Part shown: positions 37,740 to 46,486 of the stretch, piece by piece
Layout of the letters: the number at the start of each line of letters is the position of its first letter
How positions within the stretch are numbered: position 1 is the stretch's first letter
From: SHLQ01 sp051011575
Lineage (GTDB): Bacteria; Actinomycetota; Acidimicrobiia; Acidimicrobiales; SHLQ01
DNA: 52,286 nucleotides
Assembly (NCBI GenBank): GCA_051011575.1
Contig: JBPCTR010000285.1
Coordinates: 1 to 52,286 of the forward strand
Direction of reading: 5' to 3'
The notes under the pieces: generated by a model
Seen by the model: the letters and a program-made list of their open reading frames with translations, nothing else
Told to the model about the DNA's origin: nothing
Databases searched by the model: none
Translations under genes and position numbers: made by a program

Positions 37740-37745
37740 CCGGCA

Positions 37746-37755
37746 ACGGTATCCT
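37746..37755. promoter_or_regulatory. Divergent overlapping -10 boxes (def / RsmC-like gene)
   Basis: On the plus strand TATCCT (37750-37755) ends 6 nt before the def ATG. On the minus strand TACCGT (37751-37746) ends 6 nt before GTG 37739. The two boxes share 2 bp, so the two leaderless promoters should compete for RNA polymerase. Confidence 0.6.
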
Positions 37756-37761
37756 GACCGC

Positions 37762-38334
37762 ATGAGCGCTCCGTACCGCATACGCAAATACGGCGACCCC
37801 GTGCTCAAGCAGGTCGCGAAGGATGTCACCGACATCGATGGCGCGCTCGTGCAACTTGTCGACGACATGCTCGAGACGATGTACGAGGAGCCGGGACTCG
37901 GACTGGCGGCGCCGCAGGTCGGTGTTCGCAAGCGTCTCTTCGTCTATGACATGTTCGCCGGCGAGGACCCCCAGGCAATCGTCAATCCGGAGATCGTCGA
38001 ATCCGATGGCGAGTGGGAGTTCGACGAGGGCTGCCTCTCGGTACCGGGCCTCAGCTGGAACATCGTGCGCCCGAAGACGATCCACCTCGTCGGCCGCGAT
38101 CTCGACGGCAACGAGGTCAGTATCGAAGCCGATGAGCTCGAGGCCCGCCTCTTCCAACACGAGCTCGATCATCTGAACGGCGTGCTGCTCGTCGAACATC
38201 TCGACGACGAGCAGCGGCGTGACGCCAAGCGGGTTCTTCGCCAACGAGCCGAATCCGGCGACCCGACGGCGGCTGTGGCCGGCGACGAACTCGGCCTGAG
38301 CTTTCCCAGCTCGGGCGGTCTGTCGCTGCCCTGA
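37762..38334 (+). CDS. def: Peptide deformylase
   Basis: Removes the formyl group from nascent proteins; Fe2+/Zn2+ enzyme. All three family motifs are present: GLGLAAPQVG, EGCLSVPG (Cys ligand) and QHELDHLNG (two His ligands and catalytic Glu). The 190-residue length includes a modest C-terminal extension. The start codon follows the -10-like box by 6 nt. fmt follows 8 nt after the stop, forming the standard def-fmt pair. Confidence 0.97.
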   Translation: MSAPYRIRKYGDPVLKQVAKDVTDIDGALVQLVDDMLETMYEEPGLGLAAPQVGVRKRLFVYDMFAGEDPQAIVNPEIVESDGEWEFDEGCLSVPGLSWNIVRPKTIHLVGRDLDGNEVSIEADELEARLFQHELDHLNGVLLVEHLDDEQRRDAKRVLRQRAESGDPTAAVAGDELGLSFPSSGGLSLP

Positions 38335-38342
38335 TCGCTCAC

Positions 38343-39263
38343 ATGCCCGATCGGATCCAACGGGTCGCGTTCCTCGGCACCCCCGAAATCGCCGTTCCGA
38401 CTCTTCACGCCCTCGATCGCGCCGGGTACGAGATCCCGATGGTTGTCTCCGGCGCCGACAAACGCCGGGGGAGGGGGTCGAGCACCACTCCGACGCCGGT
38501 GAAGGCAGCGGCGCTCGAGCTCGGCGTTCCGGTCGTGACGACGGTCGACGAGCTCCTCGAAGCCCACCGGGCCGAGCCGGTCGATCTCGCCGTGGTCGTG
38601 GCGTTCGGACAGATCATCAGACCAAACGTGCTCGCCGAGATCCCCATGATCAACCTGCATTTCTCGCCGCTGCCGCGATGGCGAGGAGCCGCACCCATCG
38701 AGCGGGCGATACTCGCCGGTGACGTCGAGACCGCCGTCGAGGTCATCACCGTCGCCGAAGGCCTGGATGAAGGCGACGTGTGGGCGCACGTTCCGGTGAC
38801 GATCCACGGCGCCGACACCGCCGGAACCCTATGGGCGCGGATGTCTGTGACCGGAGCAGACCTCGTCGTGGAGACAATCAGCGCCATGAACCACGGAACG
38901 GCGACGGCCGTGCCGCAGACCGGCGAGGTCACCTATGCCCACAAGATAAGCACCGACGACCGGCGCCTCGACTGGGAGCTTCGAGCCGACGAGCTTCATC
39001 GGGTCGTGCGGGTCGGAGGCGCATGGACGACCTTCCGAGGTGATCGCTTCAAGATCCATGAGGCCGAGCCCATCGACGATCCGTTCGCGCCCTCGAGCAA
39101 CCTCTCGCCAGGCGAGGTGTACCACGGTGTCAAGGGAGTTGTGTTCGGGACCGCCGACGGAGGGCTTCGCCCCGTCCTGGTGCAGCCTGCGGGAAAGCCA
39201 GCCATGGATGCCGATGACTGGGCGAACGGAGCTCGGCCGGACGGTTCGGTCCTCGGTGACTGA
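38343..39263 (+). CDS. fmt: Methionyl-tRNA formyltransferase
   Basis: Formylates initiator Met-tRNA using 10-formyl-THF. The N-terminus RVAFLGTPEIAVPTLHAL is typical; the catalytic Asn/His are in INLHFSPLPRWRGAAPIERA and the catalytic Asp in AEGLDEGDVWAH. The 306-residue length is normal. The rsmB start lies 8 nt before its stop. Confidence 0.97.
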   Translation: MPDRIQRVAFLGTPEIAVPTLHALDRAGYEIPMVVSGADKRRGRGSSTTPTPVKAAALELGVPVVTTVDELLEAHRAEPVDLAVVVAFGQIIRPNVLAEIPMINLHFSPLPRWRGAAPIERAILAGDVETAVEVITVAEGLDEGDVWAHVPVTIHGADTAGTLWARMSVTGADLVVETISAMNHGTATAVPQTGEVTYAHKISTDDRRLDWELRADELHRVVRVGGAWTTFRGDRFKIHEAEPIDDPFAPSSNLSPGEVYHGVKGVVFGTADGGLRPVLVQPAGKPAMDADDWANGARPDGSVLGD

Positions 39264-40401
39264 GACGACGTCACGACGCCTGGCAATCGATGCGCTCGAG
39301 CGAATCGAGACCGGCGGAGCCTACGCGAACCTGCTCGTCCCCGAACTCCTAGACGACTCCGGCCTCGAGACGCGAGACCGCCGGTTCGTGACCGAGCTCG
39401 TGTACGGCGTGACTCGCCGAAAGCGGGCTCTCGACTTCCTTGTCGACCGATTCCTCGATCGAGACGACATCGAGCCCCGAGTCCGGGCAGCACTTCGGCT
39501 TGGGGCCTATCAACTCGTCGAGCTCGGTACGCCGCCACACGCCGCCGTCGATGCGACCGTTGCCGCCACTCCCAAACGCGCTCGTGGTTTCGTGAATGCG
39601 GTGCTTCGCAAGGTCGCCACGGCGCCGAGCGAGTATCCGACCGATGCCATTCGCCTCAGCTATCCCGATTGGATCGTCGATCGTCTCGCGAATGAGCTCG
39701 GGCCACGGTCCATCGCTGTACTGGAGGCGATGAACCAGCCGGCGATCACCCATACCAGGGCCGACGGCTACCGCCAGGACCTCTCGTCACAGGCCGTCGC
39801 CGCGCTTGTCGAGGTGCCACCCGGCTCAGCCGTGATCGACCTCTGCGCCGCACCCGGAGGCAAGTCCACCGCCATCGCCGGATCCAACTCCGGAGTCACC
39901 GTCGTGGGGGTCGATCTGCATCCGCATCGCGCCGGGCTCGTCAGGACGGCAGCCTCCGACACCGCCAGCCATCGAACCGACAGCGCGGTCCATGCTGTCG
40001 TGGCGGACGGCGCGCAGCCGCCATTTGCTCCGGGAATCGCTGATGCCGTTCTCGTGGATGCACCCTGTTCGGGGTTGGGGTCGTTACGACGCCGCCCCGA
40101 TGCACGTTGGCGAATCACGGCACACGATGTCAGCAACCTCGCCGAACTCCAGTTCGAACTGGTCCGGTCGGCTGCCACTCTCGTTCGCCCCGGCGGAACC
40201 GTCGTGTTCTCGGTGTGCACCCTCACCGAAGCCGAGTCGGTAGCGGTCGATGCGCGAATCACCCACGACCTCCCCGAACTGGAACCCGACTTTCCCACCG
40301 ACGGGTGGCTCCCGTGGGAGGCACACGGCCGTGGCGGCCGGCTTCTTCCCGACACGTTCGCCGGCGATGGAATGGCGGCCTTCCGTTACCTGAAGCAGTA
40401 G
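39256..40401 (+). CDS. rsmB: 16S rRNA (cytosine-C5) methyltransferase, RsmB/Fmu type
   Basis: Methylates C967-equivalent of 16S rRNA with SAM. An N-terminal NusB-like RNA-binding domain (RRLAIDALERIETGGAYANL) precedes the Rossmann methyltransferase domain. SAM-binding DLCAAPGGKSTAIAG, and the two cysteine motifs DAPCSGLGSLRRRPDARW and VFSVCTLTEAES, are clear. GTG 39256 gives 381 residues and the proper N-terminus; the longer frame upstream lies within fmt. Converges on the ferredoxin gene with a 13-nt gap. Confidence 0.95.
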   Translation: MTETTSRRLAIDALERIETGGAYANLLVPELLDDSGLETRDRRFVTELVYGVTRRKRALDFLVDRFLDRDDIEPRVRAALRLGAYQLVELGTPPHAAVDATVAATPKRARGFVNAVLRKVATAPSEYPTDAIRLSYPDWIVDRLANELGPRSIAVLEAMNQPAITHTRADGYRQDLSSQAVAALVEVPPGSAVIDLCAAPGGKSTAIAGSNSGVTVVGVDLHPHRAGLVRTAASDTASHRTDSAVHAVVADGAQPPFAPGIADAVLVDAPCSGLGSLRRRPDARWRITAHDVSNLAELQFELVRSAATLVRPGGTVVFSVCTLTEAESVAVDARITHDLPELEPDFPTDGWLPWEAHGRGGRLLPDTFAGDGMAAFRYLKQ

Positions 40402-40414
40402 GTGGCGGCTTGCA

Positions 40415-40648
40415 CTACACCTCGATGAAGATGCACTCTCCGGGACATTCCTCGGCGGACTCGATCACGCCGTCTTCGCCGCCGGAAGGCACCGGCGCGA
40501 GCGCCTTCACACCGCCGGGTTCGCTGAGAATGTTGGCGCCGTCCTTGACGTAGGCGAGGCCATCGTCGAGTAGCGCGAACACGTCCGGCGCGATCTCCAC
40601 GCAGATGCCGTCGCCGGTACACAGATCCTGATCGATCCAGACCTTCAT
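40415..40648 (-). CDS. Small ferredoxin, probably [3Fe-4S]
   Basis: Electron carrier of 77 residues, divergent from the proteasome locus. Cluster cysteines are Cys10 and Cys16 in DLCTGDGICVEIAPDVF and Cys68 in EECPGECIF, with an extra Cys72. The position of the usual second cysteine holds Asp13, which is typical of [3Fe-4S] or Asp-ligated clusters like those serving cytochromes P450. The redox partner is unknown; no P450 is in the window. Similar small ferredoxins sit beside the proteasome ATPase in other actinobacteria, as far as I recall. ATG 40648 gives MKVWIDQDL, the normal start; the upstream open frame is not coding. Confidence 0.87.
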   Translation of the reverse strand: MKVWIDQDLCTGDGICVEIAPDVFALLDDGLAYVKDGANILSEPGGVKALAPVPSGGEDGVIESAEECPGECIFIEV

Positions 40649-40705
40649 TCCCAAAACCTCTCGTCGGTATTGCTCCGAACTCATCCGTCGGGAGCTTCGA
40701 CCGAA

Positions 40706-40711
40706 AGTGTA
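40706..40711 (-). promoter_or_regulatory. Putative -10 box of the ferredoxin gene
   Basis: TACACT on the minus strand, about 57 nt before the start codon, would give a leadered mRNA. Confidence 0.3.
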
Positions 40712-40815
40712 GCGATAGGCGAAACCGTAGCGAGGGGCATGATTTGGTCGGCGCGCCCAGTTGAGAGAGCCGATCTGCAATCCTTGCAATTGGCTCCGCT
40801 CGCCGCTGCGGCGGT

Positions 40816-40829
40816 GGGACTAGGGTCCC
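40816..40829 (+). promoter_or_regulatory. -10 box inside an inverted repeat upstream of arc/mpa
   Basis: GGGAC-TAGG-GTCCC is a 5-bp inverted repeat that contains the -10-like TAGGGT (40821-40826). The GGGAGG ribosome site (40835-40840) of the ATPase gene follows. It could be an operator or a 5'-end hairpin. The rest of the ~200-nt gap to the ferredoxin shows only a short GCAA-TCC-TTGC repeat at 40777-40787. Confidence 0.4.
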
Positions 40830-40847
40830 GATCAGGGAGGCCACACC

Positions 40848-42608
40848 GTGACCGACGATCAGCAGGATCAGAACAGACCGGAACTCGAGAACGATCTCGC
40901 CGCCCAACAACAGCGGGTGGAAGTTCTCACCGAGGAGATCGACGCGCTGCGTCATCGCCTCGAAGAAGCCCCGCGTCGAGTTCGTACCCTCGAGGAACGA
41001 CTGTTGGAGACGAAAGGGCAGCTTGCGCAGGCTGTGGCCCGCAACGAACGCCTCACGTACACGCTTCGCGAGGCGAGAGACAACATCGCCACCCTTCGCG
41101 AAGAAGTCGACAAGCTCACACAGGCACCTGCCAGCTATGGCACCTTCCTCGGACGCAACGACGACGAGAGCGCTGACGTTTTCGCCGGCGGACGCAAGGT
41201 TCGAGTAGCGGTCGCTCCCGAACTCGAGGAGGAACTCGAGGTCGGGATGGAGGTCGTCCTGAACGACAGCCTGAACATCGTGTTGGCTCGTGGCGCTGAC
41301 TCGACCGGCGAGATCGCGAGCATCCGCGAACTCCTCGAGGACGGCCGCGCGATGATCGTGGGCCGGGCCGACGAGGAGCGGGTCGCCGAGCTGGCCGATT
41401 CACTTCGGGGCAGTGGCCTCAAGGCGGGCGACAGCGTGTTGATCGACCCGCGGTCGAATGTCGTTCTCGAGAAGCTTCCGCGCCCGGGTGTCGAGGACCT
41501 CGTCCTCGAAGAAGTCCCGGACGTGAGCTACGCGGACATCGGCGGCCTCGACGAACAGATCGAACAGATCACCGACGCCATCGAGCTGCCATTCGTCCAC
41601 GCGGAACTGTTCACCGAGTTTGAGCTCCCGTCTCCCAAGGGCATTCTTCTGTACGGGCCACCGGGCTGCGGAAAGACGCTGATTGCGAAGGCCGTCGCGA
41701 ACTCGTTGGCCAAGCGTGTGTCCGAGGTGAGCGGAGACGAAAGAGCGCGATCGTTCTTCATCAACATCAAGGGCCCCGAGTTGCTCAACAAGTACGTGGG
41801 CGAAACCGAACGCCAGATCCGCCTCGTCTTCCAGCGTGCGCGCGAGAAGGCGCAGGAGGGCTGGCCGGTCATCGTCTTCTTCGACGAGATGGAGTCGCTA
41901 TTCCGTACTCGTGGATCCGGCATCAGCTCTGACATCGAGTCGACGATCGTCCCCCAGCTCCTCGCCGAGATCGACGGCGTCGAAACGCTGCGCAACGTCA
42001 TCGTGATCGGTGCTTCGAACCGCGAGGACCTGATCGACCCGGCGATCCTGCGACCCGGGCGCCTCGATGTGAAGATTCGCATCGAACGCCCCGACGAGCT
42101 CGCGGCGGCGGCAATCTTCAGCCGCTACCTGTCGACCGACCTGCCGATCGACAACACCCTCGTGGACACACTCGGCGGCGGCGATCGCCACAAGGCGGTC
42201 GCCGGCATGGTCGACGCCGCTGTGGCCGAGATGTACCGCACCGACCAGGAGAACGAGTTCCTCGAAGTCACATATCAGAACGGCGACAAAGAGGTCATGT
42301 ACTTCAAGGACTTCGCGTCCGGCGCGATGATCGAGAACGTGGTTCGACGCGCCAAGCAGCTTGCGATCAAGCGGGTGATCAGCGGGGGAGAACGAGGGAT
42401 CCGCACCGAGGACCTCGTCGCCGCGACGAAGCGCGAGTTCAAGGAACACGAAGATTTGCCGAACACGACCAACCCCGACGATTGGGCCAAGATCTCGGGC
42501 AAGAAGGGCGAACGGATCGTCTACATCCGCACGCTCGTCGGCTCGAGCACCGAGTCGAGCACCGGTGGACGCGAGGTTCAGCGCGTCGGTACCGGCCAGT
42601 ATCTCTAG
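40848..42608 (+). CDS. mpa: Proteasome-associated AAA ATPase (ARC/Mpa)
   Basis: Hexameric unfoldase that captures pupylated proteins and feeds them into the 20S proteasome. Layout: N-terminal coiled coil (about residues 15-90) that binds Pup, tandem OB folds (about 95-230), then the AAA domain with Walker A GPPGCGKTLIAKA and Walker B VIVFFDEMESLF and arginine-finger region ILRPGRLDVKIRIERPDE. It ends in QYL, the hydrophobic-Tyr-X motif that docks on the proteasome alpha ring. The 586-residue length is typical. GGGAGG lies 7 nt before the GTG. First gene of the Pup-proteasome locus. Confidence 0.97.
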   Translation: MTDDQQDQNRPELENDLAAQQQRVEVLTEEIDALRHRLEEAPRRVRTLEERLLETKGQLAQAVARNERLTYTLREARDNIATLREEVDKLTQAPASYGTFLGRNDDESADVFAGGRKVRVAVAPELEEELEVGMEVVLNDSLNIVLARGADSTGEIASIRELLEDGRAMIVGRADEERVAELADSLRGSGLKAGDSVLIDPRSNVVLEKLPRPGVEDLVLEEVPDVSYADIGGLDEQIEQITDAIELPFVHAELFTEFELPSPKGILLYGPPGCGKTLIAKAVANSLAKRVSEVSGDERARSFFINIKGPELLNKYVGETERQIRLVFQRAREKAQEGWPVIVFFDEMESLFRTRGSGISSDIESTIVPQLLAEIDGVETLRNVIVIGASNREDLIDPAILRPGRLDVKIRIERPDELAAAAIFSRYLSTDLPIDNTLVDTLGGGDRHKAVAGMVDAAVAEMYRTDQENEFLEVTYQNGDKEVMYFKDFASGAMIENVVRRAKQLAIKRVISGGERGIRTEDLVAATKREFKEHEDLPNTTNPDDWAKISGKKGERIVYIRTLVGSSTESSTGGREVQRVGTGQYL

Positions 42609-42619
42609 GCGTCCACACG

Positions 42620-44119
42620 ATGGCCGTACCCAGAACGCTCGGCGTCGAGACCGAATACGGCATTGTGCTCCGCGGAACCGACGACCCGAACCCGATCTCA
42701 GCATCCTCGTTGCTCATCAACGCCTATCTGTCCGACCGGGATCCCACGAGCCGGCCGCGGGTGTCGTGGGACTTCGACGACGAGTCACCCGGGCGCGATG
42801 TCAGAGGGGAGGCGCCACTCGCTGCACTCGCTCCGGAGATCGAAACTCACCTCGTCAACGCGGTACTCACCAACGGCAGCCGGTATTACGTGGATCATGC
42901 CCATCCCGAATACTCAACACCAGAGTGTGCGGACGCACGCACGGTTGTAATCCACGACTCCGCCGGTGAAAGAATCCTCGCGGAATCGATGAGCGCCGCC
43001 CTCGATCGACTGCCGCCCGGTCAGGAGATCGTCGTCTACAAGAACAACAGCGACGGTAAGGGCAACTCCTACGGCTTTCACGAGAACTACCTGATGGATC
43101 GCTCCACACCGTTCGGCGACATCGTCACGCACGGTACGGCCCATCTGGTTAGCAGGCAGATATACACCGGCGCCGGCAAGGTCGGTACTGAGCTTCCGGG
43201 GATGTCTCGTTACGAGATCGACTTCCAACTCACGCAACGAGCCGACTTCTTCGAAGAGCCGGTGGGACTCGAGACCACGCTCAAGCGTCCCATCATCAAC
43301 ACCCGCGACGAACCCCACGCCGACGCCCGCAAGTATCGGCGTCTCCATGTGATCGCGGGCGACGCAAACATGAGCGAGGTCGCAACGTACCTGAAGGTGG
43401 GCTCCACGGCGATCGTGCTCGACATGGTCGAGCACGGCTCGATATCACGCGATTGGAGTTTTCTGGACCCAGTTCGCGCGATGCAGATCGTGAGCTTCGA
43501 CATGTCGCTCGAGCGTCCGCTTGACCTCGCTGATGGGACCACAGCGAGTGCCCTCGAGATTCAGGAAGCACTCCTTGGCGACGCCCTAACCCACCTGGAC
43601 CGACATGGCGTCGAAACCGCCGGCGGCCCGGTGGCCCTCGACGTGATCGAACGCTGGCAACGTGTACTCGATGGGCTCCGGCGCGATCCGATGGAACTCT
43701 CCGACCAGCTCGACTGGGTCGCGAAGTACCGTTTGCTCGACGCATACCGCGACCGCCACGGCCTGGGCTGGGACAACGCCCGAATGGCGGCCATGGACAT
43801 CCAATACCACGACGTACGTCCCGATCGATCGCTGGCCCGTCGCATCGGACTCGAACGAATCAGCACCGAGGAAGAAGTTCAGGCGGCGGTCACCGATCCT
43901 CCCGAGGACACACGTGCATTCTTCCGCGGAGAATGCCTCCGAAAGTGGGGCGACCACATCGTCGCAGCCAACTGGGATTCCATCGTGTTCGACGTTGGAG
44001 TCGATCCGCTACGCAGAGTGCCGATGATGGAACCGACGCGAGGTACCCGCGCACATGTCGGTACCGTGTTAGAAGAAAGCGAGACACCGAGCGATCTTCT
44101 CGAACGCCTTCGAGGCTGA
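42620..44119 (+). CDS. dop: Pup deamidase / depupylase
   Basis: Glutamine-synthetase-fold enzyme that deamidates the C-terminal Gln of Pup to Glu and removes Pup from substrates. N-terminus RTLGVETEYGIVLRG holds metal-binding glutamates; SWDFDDESPGRDVRG is the Dop-specific loop region absent from PafA; the shared core has YVDHAHPEYSTPECADAR and PIINTRDEPHADARKYRRLH. Length 499. The Pup encoded next door ends in Gln and so needs this enzyme. ATG 42620 is 11 nt after mpa. Confidence 0.95.
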   Translation: MAVPRTLGVETEYGIVLRGTDDPNPISASSLLINAYLSDRDPTSRPRVSWDFDDESPGRDVRGEAPLAALAPEIETHLVNAVLTNGSRYYVDHAHPEYSTPECADARTVVIHDSAGERILAESMSAALDRLPPGQEIVVYKNNSDGKGNSYGFHENYLMDRSTPFGDIVTHGTAHLVSRQIYTGAGKVGTELPGMSRYEIDFQLTQRADFFEEPVGLETTLKRPIINTRDEPHADARKYRRLHVIAGDANMSEVATYLKVGSTAIVLDMVEHGSISRDWSFLDPVRAMQIVSFDMSLERPLDLADGTTASALEIQEALLGDALTHLDRHGVETAGGPVALDVIERWQRVLDGLRRDPMELSDQLDWVAKYRLLDAYRDRHGLGWDNARMAAMDIQYHDVRPDRSLARRIGLERISTEEEVQAAVTDPPEDTRAFFRGECLRKWGDHIVAANWDSIVFDVGVDPLRRVPMMEPTRGTRAHVGTVLEESETPSDLLERLRG

Positions 44120-44145
44120 TCGCGCGGGCACGAGAGGAGCCCCCA

Positions 44146-44340
44146 ATGGCAGAACGTGAACAGCGTCGCTCCACCAGTTCGCCCTCGAAGCAGGAGGACG
44201 TCGAAGAGATCCCCGCGTCGAGCGAAAGCGGAGAGAAGCTCAAAGCTGACATGGATGACCTGCTCGACGAGATCGACGAGGTCCTGGAGACCAACGCCGA
44301 GGACTTCGTGAAGAGTTACATCCAGAAGGGCGGCCAGTGA
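44146..44340 (+). CDS. pup: Prokaryotic ubiquitin-like protein Pup
   Basis: Disordered 64-residue tag that marks proteins for the proteasome. The C-terminal half has the helix that binds Mpa (KLKADMDDLLDEIDEVLE) and ends NAEDFVKSYIQKGGQ. The GGQ terminus must be deamidated to GGE by Dop before PafA can ligate it to lysines. GAGAGGAG precedes the ATG by a normal distance. prcB starts inside its stop codon. Confidence 0.96.
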   Translation: MAEREQRRSTSSPSKQEDVEEIPASSESGEKLKADMDDLLDEIDEVLETNAEDFVKSYIQKGGQ

Positions 44341-45149
44341 ACCTGCCGTTCTTCGCCCGGGGCACCGACCCCGGTCCGGATTTCGCGGCGCTCATGCGAA
44401 GCCGGGGCACTGATCCCTTCGCTGCTGTTGTGCCCGAGATCCCTCACTCTCCGCACCAGATCACCCACGGAACGACGTGTGTGGCCGTGCGCTACGTGGA
44501 TGGTGTGGTGATGGCGGGCGATCGCCGGGCCACGTCGGGCAACCTCATTTCCCATCGTTCGATCGAGAAGGTCTTCCCGGCTGATCGCCACAGCGCGGTG
44601 GCCATCGCCGGCGCGGCCGGACCCGCCGTCGAAATGGTTCGTTTGTTCCAGCTTCAACTCGAGCATTACGAGAAGGTCGAAGGTGCGCCGTTGAGCCTCG
44701 AAGGCAAGGCGAACCAGTTGGGTCAGTTCCTGAAGTCGAATCTCCCGGCTGCGATGAGCGGCCTTGCGGTCGTGCCGATCTTCGCCGGGTTCGACCTCAC
44801 GCGGGAGACCGGCCGGCTCTTCGAATACGACATCACGGGCGGACGATACGAAGAGTCCGACTACGCCGCCACCGGTTCGGGGTCGCTCCACGCCGAAACG
44901 GTCATCAAGGTCGGATACCGCCGCGCCATGACCCAGGAGGACGCCGTCGGCCTCGTCTCGCAGGCGCTTTTCCAGGCCGCCGACGCCGACTCCGCCACCG
45001 GAGGCGCCGACACACTCCGTGGAATATTCCCGGTCGTCGTCACCGTGACCGCCGACGGATTCACCCGCGTCGACGACAGCGCCATCAGCGACCATTTCGC
45101 CACTATCGCCCAAGAGTTCTCCGACAACCATCGGGAGGCCGGCGCATGA
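44337..45149 (+). CDS. prcB: 20S proteasome beta subunit
   Basis: Catalytic ring subunit of 270 residues with a 45-residue propeptide. Autocleavage in QITHG|TTCVAV exposes Thr46 as the N-terminal nucleophile; the conserved Asp/Lys region follows (GVVMAGDRRATSGNLISHRS, IEKVF). YAATGSGSLHAE is the later conserved strand. GTGA overlap with pup and ATGA overlap with prcA imply coupled translation of equal amounts. Confidence 0.97.
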   Translation: MNLPFFARGTDPGPDFAALMRSRGTDPFAAVVPEIPHSPHQITHGTTCVAVRYVDGVVMAGDRRATSGNLISHRSIEKVFPADRHSAVAIAGAAGPAVEMVRLFQLQLEHYEKVEGAPLSLEGKANQLGQFLKSNLPAAMSGLAVVPIFAGFDLTRETGRLFEYDITGGRYEESDYAATGSGSLHAETVIKVGYRRAMTQEDAVGLVSQALFQAADADSATGGADTLRGIFPVVVTVTADGFTRVDDSAISDHFATIAQEFSDNHREAGA

Positions 45150-45817
45150 GCATGCCGTTCTACGTCGCACCCGAGCAGATGATGAAAGACCGCGCCGATT
45201 ATGCACGCAAGGGCATCGCTCGTGGTCGGAGCCTCGTGGCGATGGCCTACGAGGACGGCATCTTCATCTGCGCAGACAACCCGTCGAAGACGCTGCACAA
45301 GGTGTCGGAGATCTACGACCGGATCGCGTTCGCCGGCGTGGGTAAGTACAACGAGCTCGATCAGCTTCGGATCGCGGGCGTTCGTCATGCCGATCTGAAG
45401 GGTTTCACCTACAGCCGTGAGGACGTTGAGGCTCGAAGCCTCGCGAACAACTACGCCCAGATGCTCGGGCAGACGTTCACCCACGAGATGAAACCCATGG
45501 AGGTCGAGATTCTCGTGGCCGAGATCACCGACACCCCGGGCGAGGAACAGCTTTTCCACATTCTGTACGACGGAACGGTGATGGACGAGAGCAACTTCAT
45601 CGTCCTCGGGGGCGATTCCGACCCGATCACCGAGCGGGTGGCGTCGGGCTTCCAGCCCGGAATGAGTGCACGCGAGGCAATGGAACTCGCGCGGTCTGCA
45701 CTCGCCGGCGACGATCGAACTCTCACCGACTCCGACCTCGAGATCGCGATGCTCGATCGCACGACCGGACGACGCGCATTCCGTCGCGTCGCCGACGAAG
45801 ACATCGCCGAGCTGTAA
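45146..45817 (+). CDS. prcA: 20S proteasome alpha subunit
   Basis: Gate-forming outer ring subunit of 223 residues. The N-terminal gating segment is MPFYVAPEQMMKDRADYARK, followed by GIARGRSLVAMAYEDGIFIC and IYDRIAFAGVGKYNELDQLR. It carries no catalytic Thr, as expected. It ends the mpa-dop-pup-prcB-prcA run; a 64-nt gap separates it from the HTH gene. Confidence 0.96.
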   Translation: MSMPFYVAPEQMMKDRADYARKGIARGRSLVAMAYEDGIFICADNPSKTLHKVSEIYDRIAFAGVGKYNELDQLRIAGVRHADLKGFTYSREDVEARSLANNYAQMLGQTFTHEMKPMEVEILVAEITDTPGEEQLFHILYDGTVMDESNFIVLGGDSDPITERVASGFQPGMSAREAMELARSALAGDDRTLTDSDLEIAMLDRTTGRRAFRRVADEDIAEL

Positions 45818-45881
45818 TTTCAGGCCGAGTCAGCGAACGCGACGCCTCAACAATCGGGCTGTTCCTGCCGATCGTAGGGTC

Positions 45882-46454
45882 ATGGATGGCGGCAAGGACA
45901 TAGACACAGCTGCGCGCAATGACGCGCTGGCAGAGGCCGCCAGTACGGCGCGCACCATCATCGGTTATTCGATAGAAGGTGCAGCCACAGCCATGGGTGT
46001 TCCGGCTGCGATCATTGCCGACGTCGAGTCGGGACGCGTGGTGATCACCGATGACCTCCGGGGCCGCATCGAGGCGTGCTACCAGGTCGATCTCGACACG
46101 TTCATCCGGCCACAACGCGCTCAGCAGCCTCGTCTGCCCCTCGCGTACGACGAGGAGAAGGGTATTCTCCGGGTCGGCACGTTGGGCGTTCGGTGGCGTA
46201 AGGAAGTCGACACCAATGATGCGTTGCTCCGAGGCTTCAGCAGCGCCATCCGACGGCAGCGTCGGCTCGCTCCGAGCGTGCCGCTTCGCCTTCGGCAGGC
46301 CGACATTCCGATGCTCGCGAACCTGCTCGATCTCACCGACGTCCACCTCGACGAGCGGGCCCAGTTCTGGTTCGGTCAGACGCCTGAAACTGCGCAGAGC
46401 TTCAGGGCAATCCTCAAGGTCGCGAAGCGCAGCGGCATCTCCGAGGCCGCCTGA
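45882..46454 (+). CDS. XRE-type helix-turn-helix protein of unknown role in the proteasome locus
   Basis: Product of 190 residues. Residues about 22-66 fit the Cro/C1 (XRE) pattern: RTIIGYSIEGAATAMGVPAA, IIADVESGRVVITDDLRGRI and the trailing EACYQVDLDTFI. The C-terminal 110 residues are not recognised; they look like a compact alpha/beta domain (GILRVGTLGVRWRKEVDTND, RRQRRLAPSVPLRLRQAD). No membrane segment. A TAGGGT box ends only 1 nt before the ATG, too close for the leaderless pattern, and no good ribosome site is seen, so the start is uncertain. It lies between prcA and pafA and just before a perfect palindrome, which makes a local regulator plausible but unproven. Confidence 0.7.
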   Translation: MDGGKDIDTAARNDALAEAASTARTIIGYSIEGAATAMGVPAAIIADVESGRVVITDDLRGRIEACYQVDLDTFIRPQRAQQPRLPLAYDEEKGILRVGTLGVRWRKEVDTNDALLRGFSSAIRRQRRLAPSVPLRLRQADIPMLANLLDLTDVHLDERAQFWFGQTPETAQSFRAILKVAKRSGISEAA

Positions 46455-46486
46455 GCACTGACACCGGCGAGCGTGTCCGAGACCGA

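Noticed and set aside
45875..45880. TAGGGT as -10 box of the HTH gene
   Set aside because: It ends 1 nt before the ATG, unlike the 6-9 nt spacing elsewhere; no downstream in-frame start restores the spacing.
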